Under the pieces are notes generated by a model. That model did not search any database and had not been told where the DNA came from. It saw only the letters and a list, made by a program, of their open reading frames with translations. DNA of 64,000 nt, from positions 186,001-250,000 of the forward strand of contig CAVQZA010000004.1 of the NCBI GenBank assembly GCA_963718355.1. The letters run 5' to 3'. The translations under genes and the position numbers were made by a program. Within the stretch, counting starts at the first letter, position 1, and each line of letters begins with the position of its first letter. The DNA is from CAVQZA01 sp963718355. GTDB taxonomy: Bacteria; Actinomycetota; Thermoleophilia; Gaiellales; Gaiellaceae. Positions 16,755 to 25,400 of the stretch are shown here, piece after piece.

Positions 16755-18710
16755 TTATCTGGGAACGAGCAGCGCCGCGTGGCCGTTGCTGCGGATGCCG
16801 TCGAACGGGAGACCCGCCGCGACCAGGACGCGGCACGGCGCGTGCTTGAGGATCTGCTCGACGGTCGGACTGAAGACCATGGGCCGGCGGCGCCGCGTAT
16901 TCCGTTCCGCGCCGACGACGATGATGTCGGAGCGGCGGGTCACGGCCTCGTCGATCACCGCGCGCCCGAAGCTGCGCGCCCGGATCAGCCGCTCGATGAC
17001 GCGCACCCCGTAGGACTCGCCGATCGCGCGCGCCTCGTCGAGGAGCGCGTTGGCGAGCTCGACTTCCTCCGGCAGCGCAGCCTCCAGCGGCAGCTCGAGC
17101 GGCACCTCGACCACGGTCACGACGACGAGGCGCGCGCCACGCTCGGCCGCGAGCCGCGCCGCGTAGTCCACCGCGCGCTCCGACTCCGGGTCGTCGCCGA
17201 CCGGGACGAGGATGTGGCGGTACTCGAGCGCGGTCGCCGGCCCGCTCCACGGAGGCGCGCTGACGGTCTCCGTGAGCGGCACGTGGATCACGCGCTTGCG
17301 ATACACGATGTAGGTGGCAAAGCCGATCGCCAGCCAGGCGAAACCGACGTCGCGCGTCACGGGCCGCTGCACCACGACCACGAGCCACGCGGCCGCGGTC
17401 CCGAGGAAGCCGACGATCGCGAAGAGTGGCCAGTCGACCTTGCCGATGCGCAGGTTCGGCCGGCCCTTCACCTGGAGCTCCGCGTCGGGGAAACGGAAGC
17501 GGAGCACGATGATCGACAGGTTCGCGATCGCGAAGGAGAGCATCGCGCCGAAGCTGTACATCGTTCCGAGGAAGTCGATCTTCCCCGGCAGCAGCGTCAG
17601 GATCGAGAGCAGCCCGGAGAAGAAGATCAGCGAGAGGTACGGCGTCTTGAAGCGCGGATGGAGCCGCCGCAGGCGCTCCGGTAGCTGGCGGTGGCTCGCC
17701 ATCGAGTAGGTGATCCGCGAAGAGCCGATCACGCCCGCGTTGGCCGCGATAATCAGGATCGTGCCGGCGAGGATGCCGACGTAGTAGCGCAGGCCGGTCA
17801 ACGCGATGCCGTGCAGCCCGATGTTGTTCACGATCCCGAGCACGGGGTCGTTCGCGTAGCCGTTCGGCGGGTTCCGGCCGAGCAGCGTCTGGTAGCCGCC
17901 GCCCGGGACGCGATGCACCGGCAGCGCCATCAGCGCGATCAACGGCAGCGTCAGGTAGATCGCGAACACTGCTCCGGCCACGTACTTGTAGGCGAGTGGC
18001 ACGTCGCGCGGCGGGTCGCGCGTCTCCTCCGCGAGATTGGAGATCGTCTCCATCCCGGTGTACGCGATCATCCCGATCGGAATCGCGAGGAAGAACTGGC
18101 TCCAGGGCGGCGCAACGCCGAGGTGGATGCCGGCGATCAAGAGGTGCGGGTTCCAGACCAGCGCCGCCCCGAGCGCGACGAGCAGCACCTGCGTCGAGAA
18201 GTCGATCACGGCGAGGATGACGTTCAGCTTCACGGCCTCGCGGACGCCGAAGACGTTGAGCGATACGAGCAGCACGATCACGATCGCGCCGCCGACGATG
18301 TCCCACGGGTTCTGCCGCAACGGCGCCCAGAAGACCGACAGGTAGTGCGGTACGAAGAACGCCGAGATCGAGATCGTGACGACGTAATTGAGCATCTGCG
18401 CCCAGCCGGCTCCGAAGGAGACGACCTCGTTGAAAGCGTGACGCGCGAAGCTCGACGAGCCGCCGGCCTCCGGATAGCGGACCGTGCCCTCGGCATAGGT
18501 GATCGCGGTCGTGACGAAGAAGATCCCGGCGATCACGAAGACGACCGGCGTCAGCCCGAGCGCGAACGAGGCGGTGAGGCCGAGCGCGTAGTAGATCGAC
18601 GAGCCGACGTCGCCGTACGCAGTGGCGAAGAGCGCTGGTGTGCCGAGCACGCGCTCGAGCCCGTGCTGCTGCTGGCGGCGTCGCCTACGCCACGTCGTTC
18701 CTGTCGCCAC
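16755..18710 (-). CDS. APC-superfamily permease with C-terminal Usp-like domain
   Basis: 651 residues from GTG. Residues 20-450 form a 12-helix APC transporter, with VLGTPALFATAYGDVGSSIY at the first helix, YPEAGGSSSFARHAFNE, TGMETISNLAEETRDPPRDV and a late RFPDAELQVKGRPNLRIGKV loop. Residues about 485-640 form a Usp-like domain: YRHILVPVGDDPESERAVDY, DIIVVGAERNTRRRRPMVFS and APCRVLVAAG. Fusion of APC and Usp-like parts resembles the architecture of the K+ importer KimA, but the sequence also fits amino-acid permeases. Position between kdp genes and a second KdpE supports a K+ link, by inference. Confidence 0.85.
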   Translation of the reverse strand: MATGTTWRRRRRQQQHGLERVLGTPALFATAYGDVGSSIYYALGLTASFALGLTPVVFVIAGIFFVTTAITYAEGTVRYPEAGGSSSFARHAFNEVVSFGAGWAQMLNYVVTISISAFFVPHYLSVFWAPLRQNPWDIVGGAIVIVLLVSLNVFGVREAVKLNVILAVIDFSTQVLLVALGAALVWNPHLLIAGIHLGVAPPWSQFFLAIPIGMIAYTGMETISNLAEETRDPPRDVPLAYKYVAGAVFAIYLTLPLIALMALPVHRVPGGGYQTLLGRNPPNGYANDPVLGIVNNIGLHGIALTGLRYYVGILAGTILIIAANAGVIGSSRITYSMASHRQLPERLRRLHPRFKTPYLSLIFFSGLLSILTLLPGKIDFLGTMYSFGAMLSFAIANLSIIVLRFRFPDAELQVKGRPNLRIGKVDWPLFAIVGFLGTAAAWLVVVVQRPVTRDVGFAWLAIGFATYIVYRKRVIHVPLTETVSAPPWSGPATALEYRHILVPVGDDPESERAVDYAARLAAERGARLVVVTVVEVPLELPLEAALPEEVELANALLDEARAIGESYGVRVIERLIRARSFGRAVIDEAVTRRSDIIVVGAERNTRRRRPMVFSPTVEQILKHAPCRVLVAAGLPFDGIRSNGHAALLVPR

Positions 18711-18745
18711 GCGGCGACGCTAGCGCGGTGCGCCTAAAGGCCGTC

Positions 18746-19441
18746 TCAAGATTCCGCGGCGACCGGATTCACAAGCCGGTAGCCCGCGCCGGGCTCTGTG
18801 AGGAGATAGCGCGGGCGGGTCGGATCCGGCTCGATCTTGCGGCGGAGCTGCGAGACGTAGACGTGCAGATAGTGCGACTCGTCGCCGTAGGCGGGCCCCC
18901 ACACTTCGCGGAGGATCGCTCGGTGCGTGAGGAGCTTGCCCTCGTTACGGATCAGCAGCGAGAGCAGGTCGTACTCGTTCGGCGTCAGCGAGAGCTGCTC
19001 GCCGTGGCGAAAGACGGCGTGCTTGTCGAGGTCGAGCACGAGCTCGCCGACCTCGAGCACAGGCTCGCCCGCCGGCGACGAGCGCCGCAGCGCGGCGCGG
19101 AGCCGGGCGAGCAGCTCGTCCATGCCGAAGGGCTTTGTCACGTAGTCGTCGGCGCCCGCGTCGAGTGCGGCGACCTTCTCGCGCTCGTCGCCGACGGCCG
19201 AGAGGACGACGATCGGCATCGAGCTCCAGGTGCGCAGCTCGCGGCAGACGTCGGTGCCGCTGCCGTCGGGGAGGACGAGGTCGAGGATCACCGCATCGGG
19301 CGGGTGGGTCGCCGCGGCCGCCAGCGCCTCCGCGACGGTCGCCGCGGTCTTCACGTCGTAGCCCGCGCCGCGCAGGTTCGTCTGGAGCGCGCGCAGGATC
19401 TGCGGCTCGTCGTCGACGACGAGGACTCGCTGTGGGCTCAT
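18746..19441 (-). CDS. kdpE: KdpE-like response regulator (copy 2)
   Basis: 231 residues. Receiver Asp54 in LDLVLPDGSGTDVCRELR, Lys in DDYVTKPFGMDELLARLR, and an OmpR-type winged helix with LTPNEYDLLSLLIRNEGKLL and LHVYVSQLRRKIEPDPTRPR. The length equals copy 1 at 9.1-9.8 kb and the two match closely. It is translationally coupled to the second kinase half (GTGA-type overlap). Its target may be the adjacent permease gene 35 bases downstream, or kdp itself. The phosphorylation partner is probably the neighbouring kinase. Confidence 0.92.
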   Translation of the reverse strand: MSPQRVLVVDDEPQILRALQTNLRGAGYDVKTAATVAEALAAAATHPPDAVILDLVLPDGSGTDVCRELRTWSSMPIVVLSAVGDEREKVAALDAGADDYVTKPFGMDELLARLRAALRRSSPAGEPVLEVGELVLDLDKHAVFRHGEQLSLTPNEYDLLSLLIRNEGKLLTHRAILREVWGPAYGDESHYLHVYVSQLRRKIEPDPTRPRYLLTEPGAGYRLVNPVAAES

Positions 19442-20832
19442 GCCCGCATCCCGACCGGGACGGGCACCGCCGGCAGGGCGAGCGCGAAGACCGTGCCGCC
19501 GCCGTTCGCGGGCTCCGCGAAGACGCGGCCGCCGTTGACCTGTGCGAAGCCGCTCGCGATCGCAAGGCCGAGACCGCTGCCGCCGTGGCCGACGGGAGAG
19601 CCGCCGCGCTCGAACGGCTCGAACAGGCGCTCGAGGTCGGCCGCTGCGATGCCCGCCCCGCGGTCGATCACGCGCGTCACGACCTCGGCGCCGCTGTCCT
19701 CGACCACGACCTGCACCGGCTCGTCGGCGGGCGAATAGGCGAGCGCGTTCTCGAGCAGGTTGACGAGGATCCGCTCGGCGTGCGCGCCGTCGACGCGCAC
19801 CGGGCGCGCATCGGGCGGGACGATGGCCGTGATTCGCTCGGCGCCGCTCCCAACGGCCTCGAGCGCGCGGGCGAGCAGTCCGTCCATCGTCCAGATCTCG
19901 GGCCGAGGCTGTGCGGCGCCGACCTCGAGCCGCGACAGGTCGAGCAGGTTCTCGACGAGGCGGTCGAGCCGCTGCGCCTCCCCGAGGATCGCCGCCTCGA
20001 GCGCGGCGCGATCCTCCGGCGCCAGCGAGAGACTCGTGTCGTGGAGCCCCTCCGCCGCGGTGCGGATCGCCGTCAGCGGCGAGCGCAGGTCGTGGCTGAC
20101 CGCGCGGAGCAGCGCCGTCTTCACCGCGTCGCTGCGGCGAAGCGCCTCGGCCTCGAGCGAGCGCACGCGCAGTCGCTCACGCTCGAGCGCCACCGCGAAC
20201 AGGGACGCCAGAGCGGGCAGCACGCGGGCGAGCACGCTCGACGAGACGACTGCGTCCTCGGCGACGAACAGCCGTCCCACATCGCGCCCGCCGGCCGAGA
20301 GCGGATGAGCGCGCTCGCTCCGTTCGGCGCGCCGCACCGAGCCGAGCTCGATCCGCACCGGCTCGACGCCGAGCACGCCGGAGGTGAGCGCTGCCACCTC
20401 CGGCACGGCGTCCTGCACGTGGTCGGCCTCGAGCAGCACGCTCGAGACGTCGGCGAGGAGGGCAGCCTCGCCGCGCCGCTGCTCGGCGTCGACGGCGCGC
20501 CGCCGCGATCGCGCTGCGAACGCGCTCACGACGAAAGCCGTGACGAGGTACACCGCGAGCGAGACCCAGCTTCCCGACTCGCGCAGCGTCAGCGTGTGCA
20601 GCGGCGGCAGGAAGAACCAGTTGAACGCCAGCATGCTCCCGATCGAGACCGTCACCGCCCACGCGAGCCCGAACAGCACCGCGACGGGGAGCACCGCGAA
20701 GACGTAGAGGACGCCGAGGCTGAGGACGGGCGCGACGGTCTTGACGCCGAAGATCACGGCGGTCACGGCGGCGAGCGCGGCGATGCTGATCGCCGCCGCG
20801 ACGAGCTGCCTTCGTACGCCGCCGAGCTTCAC
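19438..20832 (-). CDS. kdpD: KdpD C-terminal half: DUF4118 sensor kinase (copy 2)
   Basis: 464 residues from GTG 20832 (the frame is open further upstream, but that part is antisense or overlaps other genes). DUF4118 membrane helices: VLSLGVLYVFAVLPVAVLFG and SMLAFNWFFLPPLHTLTL; the same positions as copy 1. A GAF-like linker follows. HisKA has His247 in LRAVSHDLRSPLTA; HATPase has NLLENALAYSPADEP and GSGLGLAIASGFAQVNGGRV. Like copy 1 it lacks the KdpD N-terminal and Usp domains. Its GTG lies within the last bases of the upstream TPM-like gene, so it is also linked to the copper cluster. Confidence 0.9.
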   Translation of the reverse strand: MKLGGVRRQLVAAAISIAALAAVTAVIFGVKTVAPVLSLGVLYVFAVLPVAVLFGLAWAVTVSIGSMLAFNWFFLPPLHTLTLRESGSWVSLAVYLVTAFVVSAFAARSRRRAVDAEQRRGEAALLADVSSVLLEADHVQDAVPEVAALTSGVLGVEPVRIELGSVRRAERSERAHPLSAGGRDVGRLFVAEDAVVSSSVLARVLPALASLFAVALERERLRVRSLEAEALRRSDAVKTALLRAVSHDLRSPLTAIRTAAEGLHDTSLSLAPEDRAALEAAILGEAQRLDRLVENLLDLSRLEVGAAQPRPEIWTMDGLLARALEAVGSGAERITAIVPPDARPVRVDGAHAERILVNLLENALAYSPADEPVQVVVEDSGAEVVTRVIDRGAGIAAADLERLFEPFERGGSPVGHGGSGLGLAIASGFAQVNGGRVFAEPANGGGTVFALALPAVPVPVGMRA

Positions 20833-21452
20833 GACGCGCGCGTCCGCCGCACGCGACGGCGCACACCGGGCACGAAGAGCACGACGAGGAGCGCGACCAG
20901 GATGACGACGATCAGGATCACGAGCCGGTCGCGGCCGGTGTTGGTCGTCCGGCTCACGGGCTTCGGGAGCTTGGCCCCCGAGGCGGCGGCGAGGGCCCGC
21001 ACCGCGTTCGCCGCGCTCGCCGTCATGCCGTCGCCGCCTGGCCCGATCGGCACCTTGGCCAGCAGCTTCCGCTCGGCGGCGGTCGAATGCTTGCCGTTGA
21101 CGAGCCCGTAGCCGTTCGGCATCACGATCAGAAGCCGGCCCTTGTAGAGGAACGCGAGCTCCTGGCCGAGGAACTTCGCGTAGAGCTGCGGCTTCTGCCA
21201 GAGCACGCCGACCGAGCCGAGGTCGTACTGGGAGGAGATCACCGCGACCTTGACCGGGAAGCCCGCCTTCCAGGCAGCGTTCACGACCTGCTCGAGCTGG
21301 AGCTGGTTCTTGCCGTTGATCTTCGCGTCGAACGGCAGGAAGACACGGCCGTTGTAGAGGACGTCGCTGGCCGGGTCGCCGTCCGCACGCGCGGCGGCGG
21401 GAACAAGCGCCAGCGCCGCAAGCGCCAGTGCGAGCACAACGGCGCGCTTCAC
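20829..21452 (-). CDS. Exported membrane-anchored protein, TPM-like
   Basis: 207 residues: signal peptide (1-23, ending AAARA), a soluble domain (about 25-140) and a C-terminal transmembrane helix (about 172-192, VILIVVILVALLVVLFV) with an Arg-rich cytoplasmic tail. The soluble part has LQLEQVVNAAWKAGFPVKVA, LGSVGVLWQKPQLYAKFLG and YKGRLLIVMPNGYGLVN, recalling the TPM/YgcG fold, but divergent. It lies between the cop genes and the second KdpD kinase half, with 4-base overlaps on both sides. Function unknown. Confidence 0.7.
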   Translation of the reverse strand: MKRAVVLALALAALALVPAAARADGDPASDVLYNGRVFLPFDAKINGKNQLQLEQVVNAAWKAGFPVKVAVISSQYDLGSVGVLWQKPQLYAKFLGQELAFLYKGRLLIVMPNGYGLVNGKHSTAAERKLLAKVPIGPGGDGMTASAANAVRALAAASGAKLPKPVSRTTNTGRDRLVILIVVILVALLVVLFVPGVRRRVRRTRAS

Positions 21453-21553
21453 GCGAGCACTGAGTGGACGACGACGAGCGCGACGACTGCCGCAATCACA
21501 CCCAGGGCGAGCGCGAGGACGGACGCGGCGAGTCTGATGCGGACGTTGCTCAT
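21449..21553 (-). CDS. 34-residue single-span membrane microprotein in the cop operon
   Basis: The frame runs from ATG 21553 to TGA 21449. Its start overlaps the stop of the CopCD gene (ATGA) and its stop overlaps the start of the TPM-like gene (ATGA). The peptide starts MSNVRIRLAAS and then forms one hydrophobic helix, VLALALGVIAAVVALVVV, ending HSVLA. Such precise coupling on both sides argues for real translation. It has two Arg near the N-terminus, so the N-terminus is probably inside. Function unknown; perhaps an assembly factor for the neighbouring membrane proteins. Confidence 0.7.
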   Translation of the reverse strand: MSNVRIRLAASVLALALGVIAAVVALVVVHSVLA

Positions 21554-23283
21554 CCAGTGGCGTGGTCGACGACGAGAACGCTGAACGGCTGTCCGCCGGG
21601 CGGCGTGATCGTGTAGGTCAGGCCCCAGTGGCCGACCATCACGAGCGCCGGCGCCGGCCGCGTGTAGATCCCGGGGCTCGTCTCCTCGAGCTGGTACTCC
21701 TGGTTTGCCATCTGCATGTCGAGCATCTCGAACTGAAGCGTCACGTCCGCGCCGCGAACCGGCGTGCCGCCCTTCGTGAGCTGAAGAGCGAAGCTGTTCG
21801 GCAGCGCGGCCTTGTTCGGCGTGACGAGCACCTTGATCGTATAGCCGTTCTTGTGCACCACCTGCACGACCTGGCCAGGGCCTACGTGCGCCACGGCTGA
21901 GCCCACCTGGGCGAGCGCCTTCGCGGGCGGCGCGAGGCTCGAGAGCAGTGCGGCGGCGAACACCGCCGCAGCCACGATCACGGCCTCCCCGGTCACGAGG
22001 CGGCGCAGCAGCTTCGCGGCGGGCGGGCCAAGCTCCGGGCGCTCGTCCGCGACGGCGAGATGCGGCTTCGCGCGCAGGAGGTTGAACGCGGCGAGGAGCA
22101 TCGCCGCGATCAGCAGCGCTACCTTCACGAGGATCGTCTTGCCGTACGAGGTCTGCCAGAGCGAGGCGATCGTCGGCATGTGGATGATCGTCGCGCCGGT
22201 GCCGGTCGCGATCAGGAGGAGCACGGAGACGAAGGCGACGTTCGAGAAGCGCGGCACGGTGACGGCGAGCCCCGCGATCCGGTTCCCGGCTGAGAGGGTC
22301 GCCCACACGACCAGGAGCCCGACGAGACCGCCGAGCCAGAGCGAGCCGGAGACGAGGTGGAGCCAGTCGAGCAGCAACGAGATCCCGCGGGGCGCGGTCT
22401 GGGCTGCGTGGCCCGACGTCCCCGGCAGGATGAGCACCGCGGCGGCGGCGGCGAGCGCGCCCCCGACGGCCAGCAGCTCGGCGATCGAGCGGTGCTCGCG
22501 CTCCGGCCGGTCGAGCCAGACCGCGATCCAGGAGGCGACGCAGAACAGCGCGAAGCAGAGCTCCATGTCGGTATAGCCGCGTCCGAAGGCGGTCACCCGG
22601 AACAGGGGCACGAGCGCGCCGACCGCGAAGTCCGACCGCAGCGAGTCGATCGCGGCGTTGATGTCGAGGTAGACGGGGATCGCGATCAGGCCGAGTACCG
22701 AGGCGACGACCATCGAGACGGTGACGCCGCGCAGGCTCGTCCCCGGGACGCGCCGCAACAGTGGCCGCGCGATCGCAATCCGCATCACGAAGAGGCCGAG
22801 CGCGATCATCACGGTGAGAAACATCGCCCAGCGGGCGATCAGGAGCTTCGGCGTCGTCGCCGTCTGCGCGATCGAGGGCACGCTGAACTGGGGCTGCGGC
22901 CCCTCGTTCGGTCCGATCGCAAAGGTGTAGGCGCCCTGCACGGGATGGCCGTCGACCGAGATCGCGCGCCAGTAGACGAGATACCAGCCCTCGGCGAGGT
23001 GCGGCCGGAGCGGTACGACGAGCGTGTCCGGGTTTGCGGGAGAGCGCCGCGGCGGGGCGGTCGCCTCCTGGTGACCCGCGGCGTCGGTGACCGAGATGAT
23101 CGCGAAGCGCGGCTCGACGGCCTCGTCGAAGGTCAGGGCGACAACGGGGGGCGAGGCGTTCAGGACGGCGCTCGGCGCAGGCACGGTGTGTACCAGATAG
23201 GCGTGCGCGGACGCCGCCGCCGGTGCCAGGAGTGCCAGCGCGAGCAGCGCCGCGACGAGAACGCCTCGCCCCCGCGCCGTCAA
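21550..23283 (-). CDS. copCD: CopC-CopD fusion copper-resistance/uptake protein
   Basis: 577 residues. Signal peptide (1-27), then a CopC domain beginning at the mature N-terminus HAYLVHTVPAPSAVL and ending SVDGHPVQGAYTFAIG, with N-terminal and internal His able to bind Cu. Next come eight or so helices of CopD (about 150-450), including WLHLVSGSLWLGGLVGLLV. Last, a C-terminal extracytoplasmic domain of about 110 residues resembling YtkA (GYTIKVLVTPNKAALPNSF and GHWGLTYTITPPGG). It probably moves copper across the membrane for oxidase maturation. The stop overlaps the microprotein start. Confidence 0.9.
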   Translation of the reverse strand: MTARGRGVLVAALLALALLAPAAASAHAYLVHTVPAPSAVLNASPPVVALTFDEAVEPRFAIISVTDAAGHQEATAPPRRSPANPDTLVVPLRPHLAEGWYLVYWRAISVDGHPVQGAYTFAIGPNEGPQPQFSVPSIAQTATTPKLLIARWAMFLTVMIALGLFVMRIAIARPLLRRVPGTSLRGVTVSMVVASVLGLIAIPVYLDINAAIDSLRSDFAVGALVPLFRVTAFGRGYTDMELCFALFCVASWIAVWLDRPEREHRSIAELLAVGGALAAAAAVLILPGTSGHAAQTAPRGISLLLDWLHLVSGSLWLGGLVGLLVVWATLSAGNRIAGLAVTVPRFSNVAFVSVLLLIATGTGATIIHMPTIASLWQTSYGKTILVKVALLIAAMLLAAFNLLRAKPHLAVADERPELGPPAAKLLRRLVTGEAVIVAAAVFAAALLSSLAPPAKALAQVGSAVAHVGPGQVVQVVHKNGYTIKVLVTPNKAALPNSFALQLTKGGTPVRGADVTLQFEMLDMQMANQEYQLEETSPGIYTRPAPALVMVGHWGLTYTITPPGGQPFSVLVVDHATG

Positions 23284-23879
23284 GCCAGCTCCCGCTTTCC
23301 GCCGCCGCCGCCCCGGCTGAACAGGGCGATCGCGCCGAAGATCAGCCCGAGCGCGCCGAGGACGATCGCGACGATCGTCGCCACGGAGATGCTGCCGCCG
23401 CCGAGCGAGGCCTTCGCCTCGATCGTCGGCGCCGGGTTGTCGGATGACTCCGAGCCCGTCCAGTTGACGATCGAGCCGTCGGAGTAGGTCTGCTTGACCT
23501 GGAACGTGTACTTCCCGCTCTTGGCCGGCTGGGCCAGGAACTGGAAGAGCGAGTCCTCGCCGGTCGGCACGCTGCCCCCGGCCCAGGTCACCTTCTGTAT
23601 CACGGCCGCCTCACCCGTTCCGGTCGACTGCACCACGCGCCGCCAGCCCGGGCTCGATACGAACGAGTCGATCGAGAAGCCGGACGGAACCGTCAACTCG
23701 ATCTTCGTCGTCGTAGCGTTGTCCTTCTCGGTCGGCACGGCGAGGCTGTAGAGCTGGAGCTGGTTCGAGAGCGAGACCGCCGGGCTGACGCGCGCGTGCG
23801 CGAAAGCAGCGGACGCGAACACGAGCAGTGCCGCGATCGCCACCGCGATCGCAGTCAGGGTGCGAAACAGATTGCTCAT
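23280..23879 (-). CDS. YcnI-like DUF1775 copper-associated exported protein
   Basis: 199 residues; GGAG precedes the ATG. Signal peptide to about residue 27, mature N-terminus HARVSPAVSLSNQLQLYSL, then SGFSIDSFVSSPGWRRVV, a C-terminal transmembrane helix (about 168-190) and a Gly/Lys-rich tail. It matches the YcnI/DUF1775 family, in which the N-terminal His contributes to Cu binding. The stop overlaps the CopCD start by four bases. Family members act as copper chaperones next to CopC/CopD. Confidence 0.88.
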   Translation of the reverse strand: MSNLFRTLTAIAVAIAALLVFASAAFAHARVSPAVSLSNQLQLYSLAVPTEKDNATTTKIELTVPSGFSIDSFVSSPGWRRVVQSTGTGEAAVIQKVTWAGGSVPTGEDSLFQFLAQPAKSGKYTFQVKQTYSDGSIVNWTGSESSDNPAPTIEAKASLGGGSISVATIVAIVLGALGLIFGAIALFSRGGGGGKRELA

Positions 23880-23933
23880 TTGGTGCTCCTTCGGTTCGGA
23901 GGAAATGCGACGCCCGCCTCCGAACGGTTCGAG

Positions 23934-24560
23934 CTACGTACGGAGCGCGCCGGTCGCCGGACTGGCGGCGAACGGGGGCCCGCGACCCGCATGCCCGTCG
24001 CCCAGGACGCCGGGGCGCGGAAGCCAGGTCGCGGCGGCGGCCCACCGCAGCCGCACGACAACCTGCACGGGCCGGTGCGGCTCGCGGCGGAGGGCCGACG
24101 CAACGCGATCTGCGACGCGGGAAAGCAGCCGCGCGACCAGGAAGGCCGCGAGCGCGAACGGGAGCTGGAGGAGGAGGCCGATGCGGAAGGTCGGCTGAAG
24201 CACCATCCACCACGGGAACGAGGCGCCGGCGAGGCGCCGCTCGAGGAACTCCTGCAGCACGAAGCCGAGCGGCGGCAGCAGCGCGAACGCCCACGGCGAC
24301 AGGGCCAGCCGGCGGCGCCGCCGCATCCCGTCGGCGACGAGCGACCCGAACGCGACGAGCTCCACCGCCGACGCGATCCCGAGCAGCAGCGGGAGGTAGC
24401 CCATGTAGCCGTGGCCCGTTGACGCCAGCTCGCGCAGCCGCACGTGCGCCTCGGGATAGACGATCCGGTACGCGAGGACATGGGCGAACTGCGTCCCGGC
24501 GACCATCAGCGGCAGCATCAGCAGCCAACCCGCGGCGCTCCGGCGACTCATCGGCCTCAT
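23934..24560 (-). CDS. Membrane protein of unknown function in the copper cluster
   Basis: 208 residues with four hydrophobic segments: WLLMLPLMVAGTQFAHVLAY, MGYLPLLLGIASAVELVAFG, PWAFALLPPLGFVLQEFLER and LLLQLPFALAAFLVARLL. The basic tail after residue 160 has no motif known to me. His residues in helix 1 and the HGYM segment could bind metal. The ATG follows the lipoprotein stop with no gap, so the genes are translationally linked. No family recognised; the copper-cluster context is the only functional hint. Confidence 0.65.
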   Translation of the reverse strand: MRPMSRRSAAGWLLMLPLMVAGTQFAHVLAYRIVYPEAHVRLRELASTGHGYMGYLPLLLGIASAVELVAFGSLVADGMRRRRRLALSPWAFALLPPLGFVLQEFLERRLAGASFPWWMVLQPTFRIGLLLQLPFALAAFLVARLLSRVADRVASALRREPHRPVQVVVRLRWAAAATWLPRPGVLGDGHAGRGPPFAASPATGALRT

Positions 24561-25400
24561 CTAACCACGCACCACGAGCGTGAACGGAGCGGTCAGGATC
24601 TTCCCGTCGACCTTGCACTGGAGGAAGAGCCGCCACACTCCGGGCACGGGGACGAGGACGCCGACCGTGAGCTTCCCAGGCGTCGTTGAGGTGCCGGCGA
24701 TCTTCGTCGCGCCGAGCGCGCTCGTGCAGCCGACGGCACCCGCGCTGCAGACGTGCGTGTGGAAGTAGTCGAGCGAGCCCTTGCGGAAGAAGATCGCGTG
24801 GGCGAGCGCGCCGTACCACGGCGTGAACTCGGCCGGCTTGCCGCTCGGGTCCTTGACCGTGACCGTGAGGAAAGCTGGCTGGATGGCGTGGAGCGGCGGA
24901 TGCGGGTGGAGTGTGAACTGGTAGCCCTGCGCAGTGACGTTCTGCGTCGGCGCGGGCAGCGGCAGCGGGTGGAAGGCGCCGCTGACGGTGATCTTGTCGA
25001 AGAGCTGGAAGTTGATCTGACCCGTCGGCGTGCTCGCCGGGTAGGCGTCGATCACGACGCGGTAGGACCCGGCAGTCGGCAGCACGACCGACTGGCGAAC
25101 GCGCCCGTCGGCGCCGACCGGCGGATGGACGTGGACGATCGTCGAGAGGTCGCTCTTGACGATGATCAGATGGACGCCCGTGTGCGGGCCCGGGCCGGTC
25201 TTGTAGTCGGTCAGGGGCTTGCCGTCGGGCTGGGTGATCGTGAAGGCGACCACGGTCGGCTTCCCCGGTTCGACGGGCGCAGACGGCTGGAAGTCGGTTA
25301 ACTCGTACGTGCGCGCGGCGCCGACGGTGACTGTCCCCGACGAGGAGCCGCCGCAGCCGGCGGCGAGCAGGACGAGCGGGACGAGGAACACCCAGCGCAT
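24561..25400 (-). CDS. Exported lipoprotein of unknown function (copper cluster)
   Basis: 279 residues. Lipobox LVLLAAGC at the N-terminus puts the lipidated Cys near residue 15. The rest looks like two beta-sandwich domains: a first with TVVAFTITQPDGKPLTDYKT and HTGVHLIIVKSDLSTIVHVH, and a second from about 165 with TLHPHPPLHAIQPAFLTVTV, TPWYGALAHAIFFRKGSLDY and FHTHVC. The GVHLIIV/HVHP and AHAIFF/FHTH pairs look like a duplicated His-rich motif that could bind copper. CVCS-type cysteines near residue 230 may form a disulfide. No named family is assigned. ATGA overlap with the upstream gene. Confidence 0.72.
   Translation of the reverse strand: MRWVFLVPLVLLAAGCGGSSSGTVTVGAARTYELTDFQPSAPVEPGKPTVVAFTITQPDGKPLTDYKTGPGPHTGVHLIIVKSDLSTIVHVHPPVGADGRVRQSVVLPTAGSYRVVIDAYPASTPTGQINFQLFDKITVSGAFHPLPLPAPTQNVTAQGYQFTLHPHPPLHAIQPAFLTVTVKDPSGKPAEFTPWYGALAHAIFFRKGSLDYFHTHVCSAGAVGCTSALGATKIAGTSTTPGKLTVGVLVPVPGVWRLFLQCKVDGKILTAPFTLVVRG

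Noticed and set aside
15259..18306. 1015-codon minus-strand frame antisense to Usp and alongside the permease
   Set aside because: Shadow frame, no motifs; the actual minus gene is the permease in another frame.
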